Shown here one piece after another: positions 26,193 to 38,541 of a stretch of DNA of 64,000 bases. This DNA is from Acanthosoma haemorrhoidale (lineage: Eukaryota > Arthropoda > Insecta > Hemiptera > Acanthosomatidae). Each line of letters starts with the position of its first letter. Positions within the stretch are counted from its first letter, which is position 1. The notes below the pieces were generated by a model. It made no database searches and was not told where the DNA came from. It worked only from the letters and a program-made list of their open reading frames with translations. The stretch lies in assembly GCA_930367205.1 (NCBI GenBank), contig OV884009.1, positions 95,501,189 through 95,565,188 of the forward strand. Reading direction: 5' to 3'. Both the position numbers and the translations under genes were made by a program.

Positions 26193-27590
26193 ATGTTTGA
26201 GGACTTCAGATCTCAATACGCAACTAAATTGAAGTCAGTTCTTTTTACTGGCATTCAACCAGATATTAAAACCTTTCAAATAGTTGTATTTTCAAAATTT
26301 TCATTGTGCTTGTATCGAATCAACCGTGATTTGATTTGGTGGTGCATTTGCAATAGTCTTCTTACGCAATCAATTTTTACTCGCAGCTGTTTACTGTTCG
26401 GTGCATTAGAACTTGAACATTTGTCATGTTTGAGGGCTTCAGATCTCAATACGCAACTAAATTGAAGTCAGTTCTTTTTACTGGCATTCAACCAGATATT
26501 AAAACCTTTCAAATAGTTGTATTTTCAAAATTTTCATTGTGCTTGTATCGAATCAACCGTGATTTGTTTTGGTGGTGCATTTGCAATAGTCTTCTTACGC
26601 GATCAATTTTTACTCGCAGCTGTTTACTGTTCGGTGCATTAGAACTTGAACATTTGTCATGTTTGAGGGCTTCAGATCTCAATGCGCAACTAAATTGAAG
26701 TCAGTTCTTTTTACTGGCATTCAACCAGATATTAAAACCTTTCAAATAGTTGTATTTTCAAATTTTTCATTGTGCTTGTATCGAATCAACCGTGATTTGT
26801 TTTGGTGGTGCATTTGCAATAGTCTTCTTACGCGATCAATTTTTACTCGCAGCTGTTTACTGTTCGGTGCATTAGAATCTGAACATTTGTCATGTTTGAG
26901 GGCTTCAGATCTCAATACGCAACTAAATTGAAGTCAGTTCTTTTTACTGGCATTCAACCAGATATTAAAACCTTTCAAATAGTTGTATTTTCAAAATTTT
27001 CATTGTGCTTGTATCGAATCAACCGTGATTTGTTTTGGTGGTGCATTTGCAATAGTCTTCTTACGCGATTAATTTTTACTCGCAGCTGTTTACTGTTCGG
27101 TGCATTAGAACTTGAACATTTGTCATGTTTGAGGGCTTCAGATCTCAATACGCAACTAAATTGAAGTCAGTTCTTTTTACTGGCATTCAACCAGATATTA
27201 AAACCTTTCAAATAGTTGTATTTTCAAAATTTTCATTGTGCTTGTATTGAATCAACCGTGATTTGTTTTGGTGGTGCATTTGCAATAGTCTTCTTACGCG
27301 ATCAATTTTTACTCGCAGCTGTTTACTGTTCGGTGCATTAGAACTTGAACATTTGTCATGTTTGAGGGCTTCAGATCTAAATACGCAACTAAATTGAAGT
27401 CAGTCCTTTTTACTGGCATTCAACCAGATATTAAAACCTTTCAAATAGTTGTATTTTCAAAATTTTCATTGTGCTTGTATCGAATCAACCGTGATTTGTT
27501 TTGGTGGTGCATTTGCAATAGTCTTCTTACGCGATCAATTTTTACTCGCAGCTGTTTACTGTTCGGTGCATTAGAACTTGAACATTTGTC
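26193..27590. repeat. Diverged six-monomer relative of the 11-monomer HOR region
   Basis: The series gatttgatttgg, then caatgcgcaac two copies later, cgattaatt, an offset-105 A copy, and atctaaatac follows the order seen at 7087-8484, and in part at 10116-11047. It also has its own changes: ggacttcag, acgcaatc, gaatctgaac, tgtattgaatc and cagtccttt. It looks like an older copy separated from its source by about 16-19 kb. Confidence 0.75.
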
Positions 27591-28056
27591 ATGTTTGAGG
27601 GCTTCAGATCTCAATACGCAACTAAATTGAAGTCAGTTCTTTTTACTGGCATTCAACCAGATATTAAAACCTTTCAAATAGTTGTATTTTCAAATTTTTC
27701 ATTGTGCTTGTATCGAATCAACCGTGATTTGTTTTGGTGGCGCATTTGCAATAGTCTTCTTACGCGATCAATTTTTACTCGCAGCTGTTTACTGTTCGGT
27801 GCATTAGAACTTGAACATTTGTCATGTTTGAGGGCTTCAGATCTCAATACGCAACTAAATTGAAGTCAGTTCTTTTTACTGGCATTCAACCAGATATTAA
27901 AACCTTTCAAATAGTTGTATTTTCAAAATTTTCATTGTGCTTGTATCGAATCAACCGTGATTTGTTTTGGTGGTGCATTTGCAATAGTCTTCTTACGCGA
28001 TCAATTTTTACTCGCAGCTGTTTACTGTTCGGTGCATTAGAACTTGAACATTTGTC

Positions 28057-30153
28057 ATGTTTGAGGGCTTCAGATCTCAATACGCAACTAAATTGAAGTC
28101 AGTTCTTTTTACTGGCATTCAACCAGATATTAAAACCTTTCAAATAGTTGTATTTTCAAAATTTTCATTGTGCTTGTATCGAATCAACCGTGATTTGTTT
28201 TGGTGGCGCATTTGCAATAGTCTTCTTACGCGATCAATTTTTACTCGCAGCTGTTTACTATTCGGTGCATTAGAACTTGAACATTTGTCATGTTTGAGGG
28301 CTTCAGATCTATATACGCAACTAAATTGAAGTCAGTTCTTTTTACTGGCATTCAACCAGATATTAAAACCTTTCAAATAGTTGTATTTTCAAATTTTTCA
28401 TTGTGCTTGTATCGAATTAACCGTGATTTGTTTTGGTGGCGCATTTGCAATAGTCTTCTTACGCGATCAATTTTTACTCGCAGCTGTTTACTGTTCGGTG
28501 CATTAGAACTTGAACATTTGTCATGTTTGAGGGCTTTAGATCTCAATACGCAACTAAATTGAAGTCAGTTCTTTTTACTGGCATTCAACCAGATATTAAA
28601 ACCTTTCAAATAGTTGTATTTTCAAAATTTTCATTGTGCTTGTATCGAATCAACCGTGATTTATTTTGGTGGTGCATTTGCAATAGTCTTCTTACGCGAT
28701 CAATTTTTACTCGCAGCTGTTTACTGTTCGGTGCATTAGAACTTGAACATTTGTCATGTTTGAGGGCTTCAGATCTCAATACGCAACTAAATTGAAGTCA
28801 GTTCTTTTTACTGGCATTCAACCAGATATTAAAACCTTTCAAATAGTTGTATTTTCAAATTTTTCATTGTGCTTGTATCGAATCAACCGTGATTTGTTTT
28901 GGTGGTGCATTTGCAATAGTCTTCTTACGCGATCAATTTTTACTCGCAGCTGTTTACTGTTCGGTGCATTAGAACTTGAACATTTGTCATGTTTGAGGGC
29001 TTCAGATCTCAATACGCAACTAAATTGAAGTCAGTTCTTTTTACTGGCATTCAACCAGATATTAAAACCTTTCAAATAGTTGTATTTTCAAATTTTTCAT
29101 TGTGCTTGTATCGAATCAACCGTGATTTGTTTTGGTGGCGTATTTGCAATAGTCTTCTTACGCGATCAATTTTTACTCGCAGCTGTTTACTATTCGGTGC
29201 ATTAGAACTTGAACATTTGTCATGTTTGAGGGCTTCAGATCTCAATACGCAACTAAATTGAAGTCAGTTCTTTTTACTGGCATTCAACCAGATATTAAAA
29301 CCTTTCAAATAGTTGTATTTTCAAATTTTTCATTGTGCTTGTATCGAATTAATCGTGATTTGTTTTGGTGGCGCATTTGCAATAGTCTTCTTACGCGATC
29401 AATTTTTACTCGCAGCTGTTTACTGTTCGGTGCATTAGAACTTGAACATTTGTCATGTTTGAGGGCTTCAGATCTCAATACGCAACTAAATTGAAGTCAG
29501 TTCTTTTTACTGGCATTCAACCAGATATTAAAACCTTTCAAATAGTTGTATTTTCAAAATTTTCATTGTGCTTGTATCGAATCAACCGTGATTTGTTTTG
29601 GTGGGGAATTTGCAATAGTCTTCTTACGCGATCAATTTTTACTCGCAGCTGTTTACTGTTCGGTGCATTAGAACTTGAACATTTGTCATGTTTGAGGGCT
29701 TCAGATCTCAATACGCAACTAAATTGAAGTCAGTTCTTTTTACTGGCATTCAACCAGATATTAAAACCTTTCAAATAGTTGTATTTTCAAATTTTTCATT
29801 GTGCTTGTATCGAATCAACCGTGATTTGTTTTGGTGGCGCATTTGCAATAGTCTTCTTACGCGATCAATTTTTACTCGCAGCTGTTTACTGTTCGGTGCA
29901 TTAGAACTTGAACATTTGTCATGTTTGAGGGCTTCAGATCTCAATACGCAACTAAATTGAAGTCAGTTCTTTTTACTGGCATTCAACCAGATATTAAAAC
30001 CTTTCAAATAGTTGTATTTTCAAATTTTTCATTGTGCTTGTATCGAATCAACCGTGATTTGTTTTGGTGGTGCATTTGCAATAGTCTTCTTACGCGATCA
30101 ATTTTAAATCGCAGCTGTTTACTGTTCGGTGCATTAGAACTTGAACATTTGTC
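28057..30153. repeat. Nine-monomer block, first of three copies
   Basis: This block begins with a ctattcgg copy, then one with ctatatac, gaattaacc and ggctttag, and later a ctattcgg copy followed by a gaattaatcg copy, a ggggaattt copy, a ggtggcgca copy and a copy with an altered offset 186. Equivalent blocks lie at 34581-36677 and 39940-42036, 28 and 51 monomers away. The second and third agree more closely with each other than with this one, so this is the older branch. Confidence 0.75.
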
Positions 30154-32017
30154 ATGTTTGAGGGCTTCAGATCTCAATACGCAACTAAATTGAAGTCAGT
30201 TCTTTTTACTGGCATTCAACCAGATATTAAAACCTTTCAAATAGTTGTATTTTCAAAATTTTCATTGTGCTTGTATCGAATCAACCGTGATTTGTTTTGG
30301 TGGGGAATTTGCAATAGTCTTCTTACGCGATCAATTTTTACTCGCAGCTGTTTACTGTTCGGTGCATTAGAACTTGAACATTTGTCATGTTTGAGGGCTT
30401 CAGATCTCAATACGCAACTAAATTGAAGTCAGTTCTTTTTACTGGCATTCAACCAGATATTAAAACCTTTCAAATAGTTGTATTTTCAAATTTTTCATTG
30501 TGCTTGTATCGAATCAACCGTGATTTGTTTTGGTGGCGCATTTGCAATAGTCTTCTTACGCGATCAATTTTTACTCGCAGCTGTTTACTGTTCGGTGCAT
30601 TAGAACTTGAACATTTGTCATGTTTGAGGGCTTCAGATCTCAATACGCAACTAAATGGAAGTCAGTTCTTTTTACTGGCATTCAACCAGATATTAAAACC
30701 TTTCAAATAGTTGTATTTTCAAATTTTTCATTGTGCTTGTATCGAATCAACCGTGATTTGTTTTGGTGGTGCATTTGCAATAGTCTTCTTACGCGATCAA
30801 TTTTTACTCGCAGCTGTTTACTGTTCGGTGCATTAGAACTTGAACATTTGTCATGTTTGAGGGCTTCAGATCTCAATACGCAACTAAATTGAAGTCAGTT
30901 CTTTTTACTGGCATTCAACCAGATATTAAAACCTTTCAAATAGTTGTATTTTAAAAATTTTCATTGTGCTTGTATCGAATCAACCGTGATTTGTTTTGGT
31001 GGGGAATTTGCAATAGTCTTCTTACGCGATCAATTTTTACTCGCAGCTGTTTACTGTTCGGTGCATTAGAACTTGAACATTTGTCATGTTTGAGGGCTTC
31101 AGATCTCAATACGCAACTAAATTGAAGTCAGTTCTTTTTACTGGCATTCAACCAGATATTAAAACCTTTCAAATAGTTGTATTTTCAAAATTTTCATTGT
31201 GCTTGTATCGAATCAACCGTGATTTGTTTTGGTGGGGAATTTGCAATAGTCTTCTTACGCGATCAATTTTTACTCGCAGCTGTTTACTGTTCGGTGCATT
31301 AGAACTTGAACATTTGTCATGTTTGAGGGCTTCAGATCTCAATACGCAACTAAATTGAAGTCAGTTCTTTTTACTGGCATTCAACCAGATATTAAAACCT
31401 TTCAAATAGTTGTATTTTCAAATTTTTCATTGTGCTTGTATCGAATCAACCGTGATTTGTTTTGGTGGCGCATTTGCAATAGTCTTCTTACGCGATCAAT
31501 TTTTACTCGCAGCTGTTTACTGTTCGGTGCATTAGAACTTGAACATTTGTCATGTTTGAGGGCTTCAGATCTCAATACGCAACTAAATTGAAGTCAGTTC
31601 TTTTTACTGGCATTCAACCAGATATTAAAACCTTTCAAATAGTTGTATTTTCAAATTTTTCATTGTGCTTGTATCGAATCAACCGTGATTTGTTTTGGTG
31701 GTGCATTTGCAATAGTCTTCTTACGCGATCAATTTTTACTCGCAGCTGTTTACTGTTCGGTGCATTAGAACTTGAACATTTGTCATGTTTGAGGGCTTCA
31801 GATCTCAATACGCAACTAAATTGAAGTCAGTTCTTTTTACTGGCATTCAACCAGATATTAAAACCTTTCAAATAGTTGTATTTTAAAAATTTTCATTGTG
31901 CTTGTATCGAATCAACCGTGATTTGTTTTGGTGGGGAATTTGCAATAGTCTTCTTACGCGATCAATTTTTACTCGCAGCTGTTTACTGTTCGGTGCATTA
32001 GAACTTGAACATTTGTC
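30154..32017. repeat. 4-monomer duplication (932 bp x 2)
   Basis: Units at 30154-31085 and 31086-32017 each contain an offset-105 A copy with ggggaattt, a ggtggcgca copy, a ggtggtgca copy, and a copy with ttttaaaaatt plus ggggaattt. The last of these is found at about 30950 and 31882, 932 bp apart. A private aaatggaag change at 30655 distinguishes the first unit. The three monomers just before (29455-30153) begin the same way, hinting at an earlier, shorter unit. Confidence 0.82.
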
Positions 32018-33648
32018 ATGTTTGAGGGCTTCAGATCTCAATACGCAACTAAATTGAAGTCAGTTCTTTTTACTGGCATTCAACCAGATATTAAAACCTT
32101 TCAAATAGTTGTATTTTCAAATTTTTCATTGTGCTTGTATCGAATCAACCGTGATTTGTTTTGGTGGTGCATTTGCAATAGTCTTCTTACGCGATCAATT
32201 TTAAATCGCAGCTGTTTACTGTTCGGTGCATTAGAACTTGAACATTTGTCATGTTTGAGGGCTTCAGATCTCAATACGCAACTAAATTGAAGTCAGTTCT
32301 TTTTACTGGCATTCAACCAGATATTAAAACCTTTCAAATAGTTGTATTTTCAAATTTTTCATTGTGCTTGTATCGAATCAACCGTGATTTGTTTTGGTGG
32401 TGCATTTGCAATAGTCTTCTTACGCGATCAATTTTTACTCGCAGCTGTTTACTGTTCGGTGCATTAGAACTTGAACATTTGTCATGTTTGAGGGCTTCAG
32501 ATCTCAATACGCAACTAAATTGAAGTCAGTTCTTTTTACTGGCATTCAACCAGATATTAAAACCTTTCAAATAGTTGTATTTTCAAAATTTTCATTGTGC
32601 TTGTATCGAATCAACCGTGATTTGTTTTGGTGGCGCATTTGCAATAGTCTTCTTACGCGATCAATTTTTACTCGCAGCTGTTTACTATTCGGTGCATTAG
32701 AACTTGAACATTTGTCATGTTTGAGGGCTTCAGATCTCAATACGCAACTAAATTGAAGTCAGTTCTTTTTATTGGCATTCAACCAGATATTAAAACCTTT
32801 CAAATAGTAGTATTTTAAAATTTTTCATTGTGCTTGTATCGAATCAACCGTGATTTGTTTTGGTGGCGCATTTGCAATAGTCTTCTTACGCGATCAATTT
32901 TTACTCGCAGCTGTTTACTATTCGGTGCATTAGAACTTGAACATTTGTCATGTTTGAGGGCTTCAGATCTCAATACGCAACTAAATTGAAGTCAGTTCTT
33001 TTTACTGGCATTCAACCAGATATTAAAACCTTTCAAATAGTTGTATTTTCAAATTTTTCATTGTGCTTGTATCGAATCAACCGTGATTTGTTTTGGTGGC
33101 GCATTTGCAATAGTCTTCTTACGCGATCAATTTTTACTCGCAGCTGTTTACTGTTCGGTGCATTAGAACTTGAACATTTGTCATGTTTGAGGGCTTCAGA
33201 TCTCAATACGCAACTAAATTGAAGTCAGTTCTTTTTACTGGCATTCAACCAGATATTAAAACCTTTCAAATAGTTGTATTTTCAAAATTTTCATTGTGCT
33301 TGTATCGAATCAACCGTGATTTGTTTTGGTGGCGCATTTGCAATAGTCTTCTTACGCGATCAATTTTAACTCGCAGCTGTTTACTGTTCGGTGCATTAGA
33401 ACTTGAACATTTGTCATGTTTGAGGGCTTCAGATCTCAATACGCAACTAAATTGAAGTCAGTTCTTTTTACTGGCATTCAACCAGATATTAAAACCTTTC
33501 AAATAGTTGTATTTTCAAATTTTTCATTGTGCTTGTATCGAATCAACCGTGATTTGTTTTGGTGGCGCATTTGCAATAGTCTTCTTACGCGATCAATTTT
33601 TACTCGCAGCTGTTTACTGTTCGGTGCATTAGAACTTGAACATTTGTC

Positions 33649-36600
33649 ATGTTTGAGGGCTTCAGATCTCAATACGCAACTAAATTGAAGTCAGTTCTTT
33701 TTACTGGCATTCAACCAGATATTAAAACCTTTCAAATAGTTGTATTTTCAAATTTTTCATTGTGCTTGTATCGAATCAACCGTGATTTGTTTTGGTGGTG
33801 CATTTGCAATAGTCTTCTTACGCGATCAATTTTAACTCGCAGCTGTTTACTGTTCGGTGCATTAGAACTTGAACATTTGTCATGTTTGAGGGCTTCAGAT
33901 CTCAATACGCAACTAAATTGAAGTCAGTTATTTTTACTGGCATTCAACCAGATATTAAAACCTTTCAAATAGTTGTATTTTCAAATTTTTCATTGTGCTT
34001 GTATCGAATCAACCGTGATTTGTTTTGGTGGTGCATTTGCAATAGTCTTCTTACGCGATCAATTTTTACTCGCAGCTGTTTACTGTTCGGTGCATTAGAA
34101 CTTGAACATTTGTCATGTTTGAGGGCTTCAGATCTCAATACGCAACTAAATTGAAGTCAGTTCTTTTTACTGGCATTCAACCAGATATTAAAACCTTTCA
34201 AATAGTTGTATTTTCAAAATTTTCATTGTGCTTGTATCGAATCAACCGTGATTTGTTTTGGTGGTGCATTTGCAATAGTCTTCTTACGCGATCAATTTTT
34301 ACTCGCAGCTGTTTACTGTTCGGTGCATTAGAACTTGAACATTTGTCATGTTTGAGGGCTTCAGATCTCAATACGCAACTAAATTGAAGTCAGTTCTTTT
34401 TACTGGCATTCAACCAGATATTAAAACCTTTCAAATAGTTGTATTTTCAAATTTTTCATTGTGCTTGTATCGAATCAACCGTGATTTGTTTTGGTGGCGC
34501 CTTTGCAATAGTCTTCTTACGCGATCAATTTTTACTCGCAGCTGTTTACTGTTCGGTGCATTAGAACTTGAACATTTGTCAGGTTTGAGGGCTTCAGATC
34601 TCAATACGCAACTAAATTGAAGTCAGTTCTTTTTACTGGCATTCAACCAGATATTAAAACCTTTCAAATAGTTGTATTTTCAAAATTTTCATTGTGCTTG
34701 TATCGAATCAACCGTGATTTGTTTTGGTGGCGCATTTGCAATAGTCTTCTTACGCGATCAATTTTTACTCGCAGCTTTTTACTATTCGGTGCATTAGAAC
34801 TTGAACATTTGTCATGTTTGAGGGCTTCAGATCTATATACGCAACTGAATTGAAGTCAGTTCTTTTTACTGGCATTCAACCAGATATTAAAACCTTTCAA
34901 ATAGTTGTATTTTCAAATTTTTCATTGTGCTTGTATCGAATTAACCGTGATTTGTTTTGGTGGCGCATTTGCAATAGTCTTCTTACGCGATCAATTTTTA
35001 CTCGCAGCTGTTTACTGTTCGGTGCATTAGAACTTGAACATTTGTCATGTTTGAGGGCTTTAGATCTCAATACGCAACTAAATTGAAGTCAGTTCTTTTT
35101 ACTGGCATTCAACCAGATATTAAAACCTTTCAAATAGTTGTATTTTCAAATTTTTCATTGTGCTTGTATCGAATCAACCGTGATTTGTTTTGGTGGGGAA
35201 TTTGCAATAGTCTTCTTACGCGATCAATTTTTACTCGCAGCTGTTTACTGTTCGGTGCATTAGAACTTGAACATTTGTCATGTTTGAGGGCTTCAGATCT
35301 CAATACGCAACTAAATTGAAGTCAGTTCTTTTTACTGGCATTCAACCAGATATTAAAACCTTTCAAATAGTTGTATTTTCAAATTTTTCATTGTGCTTGT
35401 ATCGAATCAACCGTGATTTGTTTTGGTGGTGCATTTGCAATAGTCTTCTTACGCGATCAATTTTTACTCGCAGCTGTTTACTGTTCGGTGCATTAGAACT
35501 TGAACATTTGTCATGTTTGAGGGCTTCAGATCTCAATACGCAACTAAATTGAAGTCAGTTCTTTTTACTGGCATTCAACCAGATATTAAAACCTTTCAAA
35601 TAGTTGTATTTTCAAATTTTTCATTGTGCTTGTATCGAATCAACCGTGATTTGTTTTGGTGGCGCATTTGCAATAGTCTTCTTACGCGATCAATTTTTAC
35701 TCGCAGCTGTTTACTATTCGGTGCATTAGAACTTGAACATTTGTCATGTTTGAGGGCTTCAGATCTCAATACGCAACTAAATTGAAGTCAGTTCTTTTTA
35801 CTGGCATTCAACCAGATATTAAAACCTTTCAAATAGTTGTATTTTCAAATTTTTCATTGTGCTTGTATCGAATTAATCGTGATTTGTTTTGGTGGCGCAT
35901 TTGCAATAGTCTTCTTACGCGATCAATTTTTACTCGCAGCTGTTTACTGTTCGGTGCATTAGAACTTGAACATTTGTCATGTTTGAGGGCTTCAGATCTC
36001 AATACGCAAATAAATTGAAGTCAGTTCTTTTTACTGGCATTCAACCAGATATTAAAACCTTTCAAATAGTTGTATTTTCAAAATTTTCATTGTGCTTGTA
36101 TCGAATCAACCGTGATTTGTTTTGGTGGGGAATTTGCAATAGTCTTCTTACGCGATCAATTTTTACTCGCAGCTGTTTACTGTTCGGTGCATTAGAACTT
36201 GAACATTTGTCATGTTTGAGGGCTTCAGATCTCAATACGCAACTAAATTGAAGTCAGTTCTTTTTACTGGCATTCAACCAGATATTAAAACCTTTCAAAT
36301 AGTTGTATTTTCAAATTTTTCATTGTGCTTGTATCAAATCAACCGTGATTTGTTTTGGTGGCGCATTTGCAATAGTCTTCTTACGCGATCAATTTTTACT
36401 CGCAGCTGTTTACTGTTCGGTGCATTAGAACTTGAACATTTGTCATGTTTGAGGGCTTCAGATCTCAATACGCAACTAAATTGAAGTCAGTTCTTTTTAC
36501 TGGCATTCAACCAGATATTAAAACCTTTCAAATAGTTGTATTTTCAAATTTTTCATTGTGCTTGTATCGAATCAACCGTGATTTGTTTTGGTGGTGCATT

Positions 36601-38308
36601 TGCAATAGTCTTCTTACGCGATCAATTTTAACTCGCAGCTGTTTACTGTTCGGTGCATTAGAACTTGAACATTTGTCATGTTTGAGGGCTTCAGATCTCA
36701 ATACGCAACTAAATTGAAGTCAGTTCTTTTTACTGGCATTCAACCAGATATTAAAACCTTAGAAATAGTTGTATTTTCAAATTTTTCATTGTGCTTGTAT
36801 CGAATCAACCGTGATTTGTTTTGGTGGTGCATTTGCAATAGTCTTCTTACGCGATCAATTTTTACTCGCAGCTGTTTACTGTTCGGTGCATTAGAACTTG
36901 AACATTTGTCATGTTTGAGGGCTTCAGATCTCAATACGCAACTAAATTGAAGTCAGTTCTTTTTACTGGCATTCAACCAGATATTAAAACCTTTCAAATA
37001 GTTGTATTTTCAAATTTTTCATTGTGCTTGTATCGAATCAACCGTGATTTGTTTTGGTGGGGCATTTGCAATAGTCTTCTTACGCGATCAATTTTTACTC
37101 GCAGCTGTTTACTGTTCGGTGCATTAGAACTTGAACATTTGTCATGTTTGAGGGCTTCAGATCTCAATACGCAACTAAATTGAAGTCAGTTCTTTTTACT
37201 GGCATTCAACCAGATATTAAAACCTTTCAAATAGTTGTATTTTCAAAATTTTCATTGTGCTTGTATCGAATCAACCGTGATTTGTTTTGGTGGCGCATTT
37301 GCAATAGTCTTCTTACGCGATCAATTTTTACTCGCAGCTGTTTACTATTCGGTGCATTAGAACTTGAACATTTGTCATGTTTGAGGGCTTCAGATCTCAA
37401 TACGCAACTAAATTGAAGTCAGTTCTTTTTATTGGCATTCAACCAGATATTAAAACCTTTCAAATAGTAGTATTTTAAAATTTTTCATTGTGCTTGTATC
37501 GAATCAACCGTGATTTGTTTTGGTGGCGCATTTGCAATAGTCTTCTTACGCGATCAATTTTTACTCGCAGCTGTTTACTATTCGGTGCATTAGAACTTGA
37601 ACATTTGTCATGTTTGAGGGCTTCAGATCTCAATACGCAACTAAATTGAAGTCAGTTCTTTTTACTGGCATTCAACCAGATATTAAAACCTTTCAAATAG
37701 TTGTATTTTCAAATTTTTCATTGTGCTTGTATCGAATCAACCGTGATTTGTTTTGGTGGCGCATTTGCAATAGTCTTCTTACGCGATCAATTTTTACTCG
37801 CAGCTGTTTACTGTTCGGTGCATTAGAACTTGAACATTTGTCATGTTTGAGGGCTTCAGATCTCAATACGCAACTAAATTGAAGTCAGTTCTTTTTACTG
37901 GCATTCAACCAGATATTAAAACCTTTCAAATAGTTGTATTTTCAAATTTTTCATTGTGCTTGTATCGAATCAACCGTGATTTGTTTTGGTGGTGCATTTG
38001 CAATAGTCTTCTTACGCGATCAATTTTAACTCGCAGCTGTTTACTGTTCGGTGCATTAGAACTTGAACATTTGTCATGTTTGAGGGCTTCAGATCTCAAT
38101 ACGCAACTAAATTGAAGTCAGTTCTTTTTATTGGCATTCAACCAGATATTATAACCTTTCAAATAGTTGTATTTTCAAATTTTTCATTGTGCTTGTATCG
38201 AATCAACCGTGATTTGTTTTGGTGGCGCATTTGCAATAGTCTTCTTACGCGATCAATTTTTACTCGCAGCTGTTTACTGTTCGGTGCATTAGAACTTGAA
38301 CATTTGTC
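33649..38308. repeat. Large HOR copy A (20 monomers)
   Basis: Private variants here recur 5,359 bp (23 monomers) later: cgcctttgc (34497 and 39856), caggtttgagg (34580 and 39939), gcagcttttt (about 34773 and 40132) and attataacc (about 38149 and 43508). The left part, 33649-34580, also matches 38542-39706, but there copy B has two extra monomers, so its offset is 21 monomers instead of 23. Differences private to this copy include caactgaat, cgcaaataaat, atcaaatcaacc and accttagaaat, so the copies have begun to diverge. One of these (accttagaa, 36759) opens a chance minus-strand frame. Confidence 0.88.
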
Positions 38309-38541
38309 ATGTTTGAGGGCTTCAGATCTCAATACGCAACTAAATTGAAGTCAGTTCTTTTTACTGGCATTCAACCAGATATTAAAACCTTTCAAATAGT
38401 TGTATTTTCAAAATTTTCATTGTGCTTGTATCGAATCAACCGTGATTTGTTTTGGTGGTGCATTTGCAATAGTCTTCTTACGCGATCAATTTTTACTCGC
38501 AGCTGTTTACTGTTCGGTGCATTAGAACTTGAACATTTGTC

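Noticed and set aside
36740..36934. 64-codon frame on the minus strand
   Set aside because: It exists in one monomer only, because of the accttagaaat change near 36759. All other copies are closed in this frame.
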